Source of the DNA: Tetracentron sinense
Taxonomy: Eukaryota > Streptophyta > Magnoliopsida > Trochodendrales > Trochodendraceae
NCBI GenBank assembly: GCA_015143295.1
Contig: CM026562.1
Coordinates: 13,110,041 to 13,174,040, forward strand
Length of the DNA: 64,000 nt
Direction: 5' to 3'
Part shown: positions 23,454 to 34,656 of the stretch, in pieces
Numbering within the stretch: position 1 is the first letter of the stretch
Layout: the number at the start of each line of letters is the position of its first letter
Program-made: the position numbers and the translations under genes
The notes under the pieces: model-generated
Seen by the model: only the letters and a program-made list of their open reading frames with translations
Database searches by the model: none
What the model was told of the DNA's origin: nothing

Positions 23454-24845
23454 ATCGCACATACACGTTTTTTTAAAGGTTTTTCACTAACCTAACACTA
23501 TATATACCCAATTTTCAGGGGTCCAAGGTTTCTAACACTTAGAGAGGGACTTTTTGAGAGAAAAAGAAGGAAACCTAGGTTTCCAAAGAGAAATTTTGTT
23601 GGAGACCAAGGAGGAGCTCAAATCCTCACTTCTCAAAGCTTCTACAATCTTGAATCTTCTTCCTCGAGTGTGGATCTTCATTTCCAAGCTCAAGCTCGTG
23701 TTCAATCATCCTTCCAAGCTAAGATTTAATCCTTGCAAGGTTAAAACAACCACTACCTAGCTTTACTATGATACAAATAGTAAATGAAGAATGAATGTAT
23801 GAGTTTGAATAGGATTTTCTAATACTCTTTACCAAATGACTTTAGTTTGATTCAATGTGGAAATTAAGGGTTGTTAACATTTGGGGGTTTTCAATAAAAG
23901 AATAATTATAAGTATGCTTGTATAGGGTTGGGATTTTCCTACAACTAACTATGATTCTAAGTATGAAGTTGCTCAAATAAGGGTTCTAAATTGGGTATTT
24001 TCCTCCAAGTCAATGATAAATATATTTTAGGATCATTATCTCCAAAGGAAATGTAATGTGGGTATGATGTGGACGTGACAGGCTTAAAGCTACGATCTTG
24101 TGATGTAATGCCATGAATGGAAATGTTCTATGTTTTTCAAATGGTTCAAGTATACTATGAGGTTATTATGCCTTGTATGAACTCGTATGAATTGTTAAGG
24201 CTTTCAATATATATACATGATGATGCTTACAAGCACACCACGCACGATAAATTTTATATGACTGAAGTTTTCTCATAAGCATATATTTCAAGAATCATAA
24301 GAACAGTTTTCAAAGGCAATTCATAAGAAAGAAGCATAAGCATTGGCAAAGCCAAACTTGGGTTGGTAATTCTAAGATCGGTTACTTCATGCTCACAAGG
24401 ATCAAGTCTAAGATTTTGCATAAACTCCAAGAATCATAAGTCTCGCAAGGCTTTCAAAAACTCATAAGAATTGCATAAGTCTAAGATCGTGCATATGTCT
24501 CCAAGGATCATAAGCTCATAAGGAACTCGATGCTTACAAGAAAGCTCACAAGAAGCTCACAAGGACTCGATGCTCACAAGAAAGGTCGAAAGAACTCGAA
24601 AGCTCATAAGAAACTCATAAAAACTCATGAGCCTCATAAGCATTCATAAGAACTCATAAGCATGTACAAGGTAGTTTGATTTCCATGAAAAGATAAGTTT
24701 TTCTGAAAGGTTTCCACGACGGGTTTTAAGCATGAATTTTGTGATTGTATTCCTTTACGCACTTTTATGTAATATTCTTGTTATTATAGCACTGTTAGCT
24801 AGTAGTCTGTGCTCGCTGAGTATTTTATGCTCAGCCGTACATTTT

Positions 24846-24986
24846 ATGTCGGCAGGTCAGTTCAACATCCCCAACCAGGAGCCATGGGTTGAAGAAGAGT
24901 ACGAGGAAGAAAGGGATCCGCCTATCTCGATGCAGTCACAGGAGGATAGAGATCTAGATAGGTGACCCTATCTAGACTATTGTTGA
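24846..24986 (+). CDS. Conserved LTR peptide, solo1 copy (one internal stop)
   Basis: Reads MSAGQF..., core QEPWVEEEYEEERDPP, then SQEDRDLDR, a TGA at 24963-24965, and PYLDYC-stop to 24986. In the S copy the same position is TGG, so the TGA is probably a mutated Trp codon. It follows the LTR hairpin (24815-24835). Compared with the S copy (51130-51270), shared residues are mostly encoded by codons that differ at the third base (cca/cct, gtt/gtc, tac/tat, cta/ctc, gac or gat). The acidic peptide has no match I recognise. It may be translated from its own ATG or as a spliced exon, because GCAG|GT directly precedes it. Confidence 0.45.
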
Positions 24987-25257
24987 GAGGAGTGATAGTG
25001 AGATTTATTTTGTATTTTGATAGGTGGGCATGTCCACCTTTACTTTGGTTATGTATGTACAAACTTGGAATTCAGATTATATATAGAAAAGAAAATTTTG
25101 GGTTACGCTTCCGCACTTTGATTAAGCTTCCGCATTATTTTATGATTCTTTTATGTCATGCCTTGAATATTTTTACAAGATGTTTGATATTGGATATGGC
25201 ACATCACGAGCCAAAGTATCCCTAACTCCTAGGGGTATTTTGGGTCGCGACAAGAAG

Positions 25258-25349
25258 AGCATGAGCGACATCTTCGTATTGCACTTCAGACCTTGCGAGA
25301 GCAGCAGTTGTATGCTAAATTTTGGAATTGTGAGTTCATGTGTATCCCT
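25258..25349 (+). pseudogene. Element K reverse transcriptase, part 2
   Basis: Continues the RT interrupted by solo1: HERHLRIALQTLREQQLYAK then CEF, the stretch directly after the catalytic region in gypsy RT. It ends where the copia LTR piece M begins. Confidence 0.85.
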
Positions 25350-25708
25350 GATATATGATTCCTAAGACCTAAAAAGGGGGTGAATAGGTACCCTAGGGAT
25401 GTCGACCAATTTTAATTTTTGTAATTATATGGGCCGAATTAAATGAACAATTTCAAGCAAATCATAACACGAGATTTTTATATGGAAACCTTTTCGGGAA
25501 AAACCACGGGACCTAGTTTAGTCAAAGAGATATTACTATGACATAGTTAATAGAAACTTACAAGAATCGAACCTAACTCCTTTAGACTCGACACAATGAT
25601 CATTTAATACTCGGTCCTCCTACTCATTAAGTCACCATGTACTCGCAAGTCTTGTGGACAGCCACAACAGCTTGAACTTCTATTAGGGTCTCCAAAAAAT
25701 AAACAGTG
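25350..25708 (-). mobile_element. Copia LTR piece M (minus), 3' end
   Basis: On the minus strand it ends ACCTATTCACCCCCTTTTTA, GGTCTTAGG and TATATCA, the same ending style as the element N LTR (63262-63323). It also shares the words GGTCCCGTGG and AAAAATCT with N. It is cut on the right by the start of element D. Confidence 0.65.
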
Positions 25709-26259
25709 TGTTAGCCTAAAGGTTACATCCCTGTGTACCCCTAATAATTTTGATTATGACACATAATGCAATGAGTATTTTAGTACTAATTGTTCTACCA
25801 AGTGTATGTCAATTTTAGATTTAAGGAACATTAGTCCATCTCTTAAGAAAGATTCAACATGTCAAAGAGATAGCTTAAATAAAAGCCAAGATCATTTGAT
25901 GAAAAAAAAATCAAGACAAAAGGCTACAAGAGCTAAATTGCTAATTGAACTCAAAAGAAGATTCATGAAGTCACCAAAATGTTCAAGTTGGATCATGAAG
26001 CCAAAGAAGAAAATCATTCAAGATCAAGACAAGGAAAGTGAAGACTCAAGAAAGCTTTATTGTTTTATTTTGAGAGTCTAGGACTTATGTATAAAGTCTT
26101 CTTTTGGTTGACAGTTAAAAAGCTCAAAAGCCTAGATTGATCTTAGGAAACCTTAACTTAATTCAAGAACAATTCAAGGCCCTAGGATATCTTAAAAGTT
26201 GACAAAAAACATGATAAAGAAAAACCCAAAGGCCTATGAATTCATTCCCATGTTAAAGG
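25709..26259 (+). mobile_element. D 5' LTR, left part
   Basis: Starts TGTTAGCCTAAAGG, like Sirevirus LTR F. It breaks at the AAAGG target duplication of element E. The 276-bp frame at 25806-26081 is LTR sequence without a family match. Confidence 0.82.
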
Positions 26260-29200
26260 TGTGACGCCCTGAACCCGCGTCTTAGGGAATCGTGTTCCGA
26301 GACGCGCGCCCGGTCGTTCATACCAATGCAGCGGAAGACTTTGCCTGAGAAAATTATGGGAATTTTCGAACTTTGCCCCTAATGAGGCAAATCATCACTG
26401 GTCATCACAATAGCCATCACCACAAAACAAATACTTGTATTAAACATTTATGTATGTTTACAAAACGTAGGCGCCACTAATGCGCCGGGTAGTCTCTATC
26501 AAAATCCAAAAAGGTCCAAGGTGCAGAATCCACACCTACTACTCAGCAGTTCTTGTATCTGTTGATATAAAACGTCAGTGAGCTATGAAGCCCAATAAAA
26601 ACCACAGTCTTTCCATACTATTTTCCATGAATTAGCATGCATCAATAACAACATAATAGTACAAATCCAATGTTATGATACAATATAATAATATATCTAA
26701 GTTATAATGTGGCACACGATCACACAGGGCTATTTTATCCAACACGAGATTCCCAATCTCGAAGATATCTAGTTATGACTTCATTTTAACATTTCTACAC
26801 AACAATCAAGTTATTCTTCAAGTCCTTCGACTCTATTAATTGGCCGTAGGCCTATGCACAATTTTATTTGCACTATACATACTTGGACCCTTGTCCAATC
26901 ATCAATCATCACTTGAGTCCTTTAGACTCAATTACACAATCCCAGGTAATATATACCGGATCAAGACTGAACTTTGGGTACTCTGCCCCAAATACCAACT
27001 TAGAATCCGAAGATTCACTACAATTTGAGCACACCTGCTCGTACAACCCTGAATCCGAAGATTCAATACCAACCTGAGCACTCCAGCTCGACTGACTATT
27101 TTGAAACATGAGCACCACGGTTCAACAAATTGCGAAGCCAAAGATTTCATACCACACGGGCACCTGCTCAACAAGAACAAACTCCTCAAATCCATTGGCC
27201 GACCACATCTCGTGTATTCGCCGCCATCTCAGCTGGATATCAGTCCAGAAGGAACCCGCAGCCAACTTGCCTATCGGCCTCTTCTGGCTAGTCTTACGGA
27301 GGAACCATGACATCCAATGCCAACACTCCTAGACATCCCACCATGAAGGTAACCCCGATAAACCCGACTGTAGCCCTCTTCTGACCCATCCAGAGAGGAA
27401 CCCCGGACTATACACCATCGGATGCTCAGCCACTGACTCCGTAGGACTCCAACATCTCTTGACTACCAGTCCCAGAGGAACCACGACATCCAATGCTGCC
27501 ACTCTTGACCTAGTCCAAGAGGAACCACAGAAGACCTAGACAAACAGACCGACATCTCCCATCTATCAGTCCCAGGGAACCTACGACATCCAATGCCGCC
27601 ATCCTGGACCTAGACAAGGAGGAACCACGACTCCAGATAACCACAGGTTAGGTTTCCTAACCACGAACAACTCCGATTATCCCAAGCCCTGCTTGGATAA
27701 CCGACACACTTGGGCATCACGCCCGTATACCAAATCCACAAGTATACTACTCCGATAGGGAGTGCACCCAGGCCAATGGACACTTCCATTGCCTAAAAAA
27801 ATACAACACATATCATTTGTCATCCAAGGATGACCACCAAGCACATAGGGAAGCCCACCATGGCCTCAGAATTTTTTTTCGGTCAGGGACGATTGATCGT
27901 CCCATACATCGGTCACCCATCACATGCAGGGTCTTGGACCTTTTTTTTTTCACGACATTTCAAACCACGCCAAAAAATTATACAATCTAAATTTTGAATT
28001 GCGGACAGTCCAAAACCGAGGCTACATCCTTTTGCTCTGATCAAATCCCTTCTCACATTCATTCACACATCATTTTTCAGGGTCTCAGACCCATTTAATC
28101 CCTTCCCACAACAATCCAAATACATCCATAGATCATTTCAGGGTCTCGGACCCTTTCATCCATCCACACATTCAAACCAAGCCAAAATATAGCAAAAAAA
28201 GGGGAAAATGAGAAGAAAAGAGGGGTTTTTAAAACCTTTTTCTAGTGTTTCAGGGGTCCGTACGGACGATCCGTCACCGCCAATGCGATCATCACGTCAA
28301 ATAACCTTGGGGTAGCACGCATGCAATGCTTGGCCACTTTTCTCTTTCCTCCTTTTTCCCTTTCTCTCTCTAGAAACTCTCTCTCTCTCTAAAAATTCGG
28401 GAACCCACTGTTCGAATGAGAAATTTGGGTTAAGGCAAAGCCTTATATAGGGAAAGGGTTTGGATCATGCACAACGTGCACATAAGAAAATGGTGTGAAC
28501 TTTGACTTTTCAACCATTTGACTTGGTTGACCAAGTTTGACTGGATTCTGATTTGTTTCACGGAAATGGCCAGCGTAATTATACTAACCGATGTCCGATT
28601 CCAACGAAACTTTAGGTGACTAACCATGGGGTAGTTCGACACCTGTTGTAAAAATTTCAGGAAAAAATACTGAGTTTTGACAGCTACACTTTTGTCCAGA
28701 AGTAAATTGCAAAACCCTCTAATTTCCTGATTTTAGACACAAAACATGTTGCCGTTTCTTCGTTTGAGATAATTAACTTCCGAAATGATAGACAATCATC
28801 CTCACGGCTGACTGGCATGCTATAGCACCAGCCACAGATTTCTATTAGAATTCCCAACAATTATGGAGTCCCAACTGAATTCTGAAAAATTTGGAATTTT
28901 CTGATTTTCTCGATTTTCTTACATTTAAGACCCCTACGGTCTCACGAATCGATACATAACGGAACTGAAATCTCAGGTGACCGAACTTGGGGTAGTCTGA
29001 CACCTACTGTAAAAATTTTGGGGAAAGATACTAAGTTTTAACAGCTGCACTTTAGTCCGAAAGAAAAATGTAAAACCCACTAATTTCCTGGTTTTTCTCA
29101 ATTTTATCACACATAGTGGCCCCGCGATCCCATGAAATGATACTTGATGGAGCTGATACAATAGGGGTGTGTCCCGGCAGTCGATCGGCACACTTTGTGG

Positions 29201-29352
29201 AATTTTTGAGAAAAGATACTAAGATTTCCTCGGTGCACTTCAATCCCGAGCAAAACCCACTTTTTATTAATTTAACAAACACTCAAATATTTAACCCCAG
29301 TTAAATACCAATAAACATATAATTTTATTATTTATAATTCTGGGGTGCTACA
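26260..29352 (-). mobile_element. Element E 3' LTR
   Basis: 3093 bp; + strand ends TGTGACGCCCTGAACCCGCG and GGGGTGCTACA. The minus-strand TATA box CCCTATATAAGG lies at about 28441-28452. Positions 27859-29352 are closely similar to 34657-36141. It includes a degenerate tandem array at 27225-27640. The overlapping small frames at 26840-27332 are not genes. Confidence 0.85.
27225..27640. repeat. Degenerate minisatellite in E LTR
   Basis: Recurring CAGTCCCAGAGGAACCACGA / CATCCAATGCNGCCA words (near 27245, 27390, 27465, 27520, 27565, 27615), spacing irregular at about 45-145 bp. Confidence 0.6.
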
Positions 29353-29379
29353 ATCTCCCCTCCTTACAAAAATTTCATC

Positions 29380-29819
29380 CTCGAAATTTGCCACATCAGT
29401 TTTCAAGATTTACAACACAAATAAATCCTCAAACAACTGAGGATGGCTATCTCGCATCACGTCCTCAACCTCCCAGGTGGATTCTTCTATGCTATGATGT
29501 TGCCACAAAACCTTAACCAGCTTGATTGTTTTAGTCCACAACACTTGTTCCTTGTGGTCTAAGATTTGCACTGGTGTTTCCTCAAAAGTTAAGTCTTCTC
29601 GAACTTGAATTGGTTAATGACGAATTACATGCGAAGGATCAGGAACATATTTCCTTAACATGGATATATGAAATACATTGTGAACATATCCAACTCTGGT
29701 GGTAGTGCCAGATGGTAGGCTACACTGCCTATTTAGGCCAAAATTTCAAAAGGCCCGATAAATCGCAGACTTAATTTACTCCGCTTCCCAAAACGTACGA
29801 CACCTTTTGATGGAGAGAC
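29380..29819 (-). pseudogene. Element E integrase C-terminus and chromodomain
   Basis: Minus-strand translation gives RFGKRSKLSLRFIGPFEIL, then VAYHLALPPEL, then after frameshifts the conserved REDLTFEETPVQILDHKEQ stretch and a chromodomain-like end WQHHSIEESTWEVEDV followed by SHPQLFE. This is the C-terminal integrase/chromodomain of a Tekay/Del-type chromovirus. Stops are present. Immediately to the left (29353-29380) is the polypurine-tract region before the LTR. It is cut at 29819 by the Athila LTR. Confidence 0.8.
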
Positions 29820-31350
29820 TGATGAGTGTGCAAAAGTACACTCAAAACCAGTTATTTTGTAACCCTTTAGAGACACTTTTAGTCTGAATCCTTGATTTAA
29901 AGCCTACTGATCCGTGCTAATCGTTACACATTTATGCACCTTAAACTTCAGTTGTTAATCCCTTTGAGCCCATTTATCCATTACAATACTTCACTTGAGT
30001 GTATTTATTGTTTTCAGGTTCATGTGAGGAAAAGAAGACAAAAAAAATCATTTACAAGCTTTAAAGTCTTTGTGAATCGCTACCGAGCAAAGATCCGAGC
30101 TAAAGAGAAGTAGAAATGCAAAATCAACCCTTATTCAGTGTTCGGGGCATAACTCCTTAACCGTAGCTCCGATTTAGGCCCATAATATATCAAAACAACC
30201 GGCTCGAAAAGCTCTACAACTTCTATCAAGGAAGTTTGTATAAATTCTATAACCATTGATCGATCAGAGCAATTTTGGCTGATCAATCGGCGGACGCCAT
30301 TTTGGGAGTTCTTTAACCACCGATCGATCGGTGCCTCTTGGCCGATAGATCGGTGGACGCCGTTTTGGTGATGTTAGAAAGTGTGAAAAAGGGATTTTTG
30401 AGCTTATTTTGGATGTTTCTAATGCTACAATTCATGGGGATTCTCTCTCTATAAAAAGAAAAACATCGTTCCATGCAAAATTTTCTGAATTTTGAGATTT
30501 GAAAGAGAGAAGACTCTGGAGATCTGTGGAGGTTAGAGAATGGATTGCTCGCGTTCTTCGTGTTCTTCGTCGAAAGCGGTGTTCATTACTCTCGCTATGA
30601 ACTAATTCATTTTTCTAGGGTTTAGATGAAACCCTAGCCAAGTAACTGTATCTCTTTGTACTTTATTTTAGTTTATTCAATTGTGAACAATGATTGCATA
30701 ATAAGAGGGTTATTCATAACCAGAGTTTATTGATTATATTCGATTTCAGTGTGATTCTATCCTTATCTTAGGTTTTATTATATTGAAATTGAAATCATCC
30801 ATCTTGATTTTCTGTGATTATTAATGTGGATTTCATGCAATGGTTTTTACTGTCGAGGAATTAAATCATAGGATATTTTATGCTAAGGGAAGACGAGTGA
30901 TTTCACAACCCTAGTTTAGTGTGTATCACTCGTGTTAACCGAAGATAGGATATGCCTAAGGTCTACTCCCTTGAATCATTCTAGATAGATGAGTGGAGTC
31001 TTGTAGTCACTCTCATCCTTGTTGTTTACATTGTGATGGACTTGAATATTTGCATTAGGGACCAGTTATGAAGCTAGTGGTGGATTCGAATACCCTAGAT
31101 CTTTTCTCACTGATATTTCATCAAAAACTCGTAGTTTAATTAGTTAAAATAGAATCTGTTAGTTTAATTTTCACTCTTAGGTTAAAAATCAATCAATCAA
31201 ATCAATCATTCGTGTTACCCATTGACTTAGAAATAATCTTGAGAGAAAGGTAACGAAACCAGCGCAGTCCTCTGTGGTTCAACGCCCCATACTAGTCACT
31301 ATTCTACGGAATTGTAGCTACTACGAGGTTTATTTAATTGACGATCACCT
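29820..31350 (+). mobile_element. Athila-type LTR 1
   Basis: Starts TGATGAGTGTGCAAAAGTAC, a typical Athila LTR start. TATA-like CTCTATAAAAAG is at 30448. It ends near the CTCTGTGGTTCAACGCCCCA region, which in Athila LTRs lies close to the 3' end. Palindromes are at 30252-30355. The right border is approximate; it abuts a second, different Athila LTR. Confidence 0.68.
30252..30355 (+). promoter_or_regulatory. CGATCGATCG palindromes in Athila LTR 1
   Basis: TTGATCGATCAG, CTGATCAATCGG, CACCGATCGATCGGTG (30318-30333) and GCCGATAGATCGGTG, about 95-195 bp upstream of the TATA box. The 14-base core of the third copy is the same as in the LTRs of A, S and N. Confidence 0.7.
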
Positions 31351-32488
31351 ACATTCTAAACTTGTTTCCCTATTTGTTGATTGCAAATTCTAATCATTTT
31401 CTATGATATTTTATGTAGGGAATTCGAGTAAAGAAGTCTCGTGGAAATCAACAAAAAGAAAAGAGTTAAAAAGATGAAAAAATAGGCAAAGTGGCGAAAC
31501 GGCGATCTGGGCGATCAATCGGAGTGCCGATCGATCGGCCAGAATCGTTGATTGATCTGAAGGCGGTGATTTTTCTGGATTTTTGCGATTGAAGGCCCGA
31601 TCGATCGGCACCGTTGCCCGATCGATCGGTGGTTGCGGGACTAGCATTTTTGGCCACAAATTGACTATTTTGAGCGAGATTTTGTATTGGAAAGTTTTCC
31701 TTTTTGCTTAGTTTCATTCTTCTTCTTCCCTTTTAGTTAATTTAAACTCATAGAGAAGTCTTATAAGAGAGATCATTGAACCTCTGACCAGGGGAATCAT
31801 CTCTCTTCTCTTATTATTTTAGTTTTTCTCTGTGTATGGATTGCTAAAACCCTAGCCTTGGCTAGAGTGGAATTCTCTTGATGAGGTAATGCTAGTTTGA
31901 GTTAATCCAATTAGTGTTTTTAACGTTTATGATTTCTATGTTGGTTGTTCTACTTGTTTGATCTCTTTCAATTGAATCTCTGGGATTTAAACCTTTTCAC
32001 GAGTTCAGTTAGGCTTTTCTCGTAGTTGAGTAATAATTCTTGATTTCTCAAATGAAGAACCTTCATCTTAGAGGACATTATTCTTTGCTGTGGTATTGCC
32101 TCCGGGTATATCGTCGTCCTCAAGTTTTTTTGATAAAGTGCGAGCTTGGGTTAAAATTCGTTTTGAATAATTGATTAGAAATCTATTTTAACTTTTTTAT
32201 TATAATTTGAATTTCTAAAATCTTCCGATTGAGGGTTTGGGATGTGAAATCCTCAATTGAGTTATACTTTGGATAATCAAATTGGCATTACACCATTAAG
32301 GGGAGGAAACCTGATGCCTTGGCGCTTTTTCTCACTGATATCTTCCTCAATTTACTTAAACATTCTCTACCAAAGATCCTACAAACCCCTTCTCCATTAT
32401 TGTTCCTTATCTTCACTGCTCTCTGTGGTTCGACAACCCCCTTCACTGTACTGCAAAGTACCGCGTATCTTTGAGCGATATCAAATTT
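31351..32488 (+). mobile_element. Athila-type LTR 2 (5'-truncated)
   Basis: Second Athila LTR leading straight into the primer site. It has its own palindrome group at 31510-31631 (GCCGATCGATCGGC and GCCCGATCGATCGG). It ends CTCTGTGGTTCGACAACCCC ... ATCAAATT. The start lacks TGATGAG. Confidence 0.62.
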
Positions 32489-32507
32489 TGGCGCCGTTGC
32501 CGGGGAG
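32489..32507 (+). other. Athila primer-binding site
   Basis: TGGCGCCGTTGCCGGGGAG, the standard Athila/Tat-clade primer site, immediately downstream of LTR 2. Confidence 0.9.
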
Positions 32508-32673
32508 CAAGGCGAAAGCTAAGGGGCATATATTCTTTTTATTTATTTATTCCGGAGGAGGTTTGCTCTTGAAGCGGTAATCTTGTTCCTTTCTCCTTTT
32601 TGATTTAGTAGTTTAATTGATTCTCTTATTTTTGCTTTGTGCATGCATCGATACTGGAACGAATTAGGTAGAT

Positions 32674-34299
32674 TTGCGAAGAGACCGGAAGAATCTGAAA
32701 CCCTCTTTACAAATTTATTTGATACACCCCCAGAATCATGATTCTGTTTCACTTGACTCTACACATAGCACAAGGAGTGAACATGAGGATCATCAAGTTA
32801 AAACTCTTCATGAGCATTTACACCCTACACGGGCTGCCACACCTTCTTGCATTATATTTTCTCCTAATGTGCAAAATTTTGATTTTAAACCAGGGATGAT
32901 TCAACTCCTCCCCACTTTTCATGGTTTAGATAATGAAAACTCATATGCGCACATTAGAGAATTTGAAGAGGTGGTAGCTACATTTCACAATCAAATAGGC
33001 ACCATAGATGCTGCCAGGCTCAATTTTTTTACATTCTCTCTGAAGGATAGAGCAAAGAGCTGGATGTATTCTTTGAGGCCTAGGTTGATTGGGTCATGGG
33101 CAGAGATGACTCAAGCATTCTTCCATAAATATTTCCCTAATCATAAGACAAATGCTTTGAAGAGGCAAATTTCTACCTTCACTCAAAAAGAGAGCGAAAA
33201 CTTGTATCAGGCCTGGGAAAGATATAAGGATCTTCTGAGTTTGTGCCCACATTATGGGTATGAAAGCTGATGCCTAGTGAGTTACTTCTATGAAGGACTT
33301 GCTCCTAGGGAATGCCAATTTATTGAGATGATGTGCAATGGAGATTTCTTTCAAAAAGACCCTGATGAGGCCATGGATTACCTGAGTGAGTTGGCTGAAA
33401 AAGCCCATACTTGGACGGGACCTAGTGCTACTTAAAGCACCCACCTCCACTCCTTCTAGTGGAGGGTTTTTCACCTGAGAGAAGATTATAACCTAAAAGC
33501 TAGATTGGAGAGCTTAACGAAAGAAGTTGAGGTTCTACGTATGAAATAAAAAATGGCAACTACCCCTGTTTATCAGGGAGAGACCAGATGGATTTGTGAG
33601 GTTTGCCATGAGATTGAGCATCCTACCAAAGAGTGTCCAACAATCCAAGAGATGAGGGGGGTGTATGAGGAACATTGTAATGCTATGGGCAATTACAGAA
33701 AGCCCTATTCACCTTACTCTAAGACTTATAACCCAACTTGGAAAAATCATCCTGACTTTAGCTGGAGTAACAATTCTCAAACCCCTCAACAACAGATGCC
33801 CCCTAAAAATTTCACTACACCTCAATTTTCTGCAGCTAATACATCATTACCATCTAGGAGTTCTCTTGAGGAGACATTGCATGCTTTCATAAATGTTAAA
33901 GGTAAAACCAATCAAAAATTTGAAGCATTGTTCACTCAAATGGCTGAGGAATTTAAGGAAGTTAAAAGTCATGTATCTAAATTGACAAATTCTTTGAGTT
34001 TTAATGAGCAAGGGAGATTTCCTTCTCAAACTCAACAAAACCGTCAAGGTCAACACATGGTACAAGACTCTACCATCGAAAAAAAAGAATTTGAGCATAT
34101 TAATGTCATTACTACTCGTAGTGGAAAAGCAAAAGACATCCTTAACTCTACCCAAGAATTAGAGGATGAAACCAATGACACGAGTAATACTGATGTTAAT
34201 GTGCCCGAAATTAGTGAGGTAGTTCGAAGTCCTATCTCCGTGCCATTTCCTCAAGCCTTAAAATCATCAAGAAATCAGATTGCCCTACTGAAATCTTAG
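32674..34299 (+). pseudogene. Athila gag
   Basis: Two open pieces. The first (32674-33270) has the Athila capsid core: FHGLDNENSYAHIREFEEVV, RLNFFTFSLKDRAKSWMYSL, then FFHKYFPNHKT and RYKDLLSLCPHYGYE. A TGA at 33268 replaces the Trp expected there, and the frame continues to 33435 (YEGLAPRECQFIEMMCNGDF). After a frameshift the second piece (33553-34299) carries a zinc knuckle CEVCHEIEHPTKEC (CX2CX4HX4C intact) and a Pro/Asn/Ser-rich tail. Gag forms the particle. Inactive because of the stop and frameshift. Confidence 0.87.
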
Positions 34300-34656
34300 A
34301 AAATATTAGGCAAGTGAAAATAAATCTCCCACTTTTTGCATGTTATCAAACAAGTGCCCACTTATGCCAAAGTTTTAAAAGATTTATGCACCATCAAAAG
34401 GAAGCACCATGTGAAGAAAACTGCTTTTCTCACAGAACAGGTAAGTGATCTAATTCAACACAGAACAGGTAAGTGATCTAAGTGCCTTACAATTTCTTGT
34501 ATTATTGGGGACCATGATTTTGAACAAGCTTTGCTTGATCTTGGGGCAAGTGTTAACTTAATGCCCTACTTAGTTTATTTACAGCTTGGCCTAGGAGAAA
34601 TACAACCCACTACTGTGATGTTACAATTGGCTGACCGATCTGTAAGGAAACCGAGG
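34300..34656 (+). pseudogene. Athila protease, truncated
   Basis: After frameshifted linker sequence and a 28-bp duplication (two AACAGGTAAGTGATCTAA copies at 34436 and 34463), the frame reads LLDLGASVNLMP (DLGA in place of the usual DTGA, as is common in Athila) and VMLQLADRSVRKPR. It ends abruptly at 34656 against the element E LTR; RT, integrase and the envelope-like region are all missing. Confidence 0.82.

Larger units (their letters stand above)
22744..25252 (+). mobile_element. Solo gypsy LTR (solo1) inserted in K reverse transcriptase
   Basis: 2509 bp, starts TGTAGAACCCCGG and ends GGGTCGCGACA, flanked by the direct repeat AGAAG at 22739-22743 and 25253-25257. Removing it and one repeat rejoins the RT frame. 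There is no primer site or internal region, so it is the product of recombination between two LTRs. TATA CTATATATACC is at 23499; the body contains low-complexity CTCATAAG words (24290-24670). Its first 500 bp align with the element B LTR. Confidence 0.93.

Noticed and set aside
26840..27332. Several overlapping 60-90 codon frames on both strands
   Set aside because: They lie in the tandem-repeat part of the E LTR; no consistent frame or family match.
32257..32580. 107-codon frame in front of Athila gag
   Set aside because: It spans LTR 2 and the primer-binding site, which is structural, not coding.
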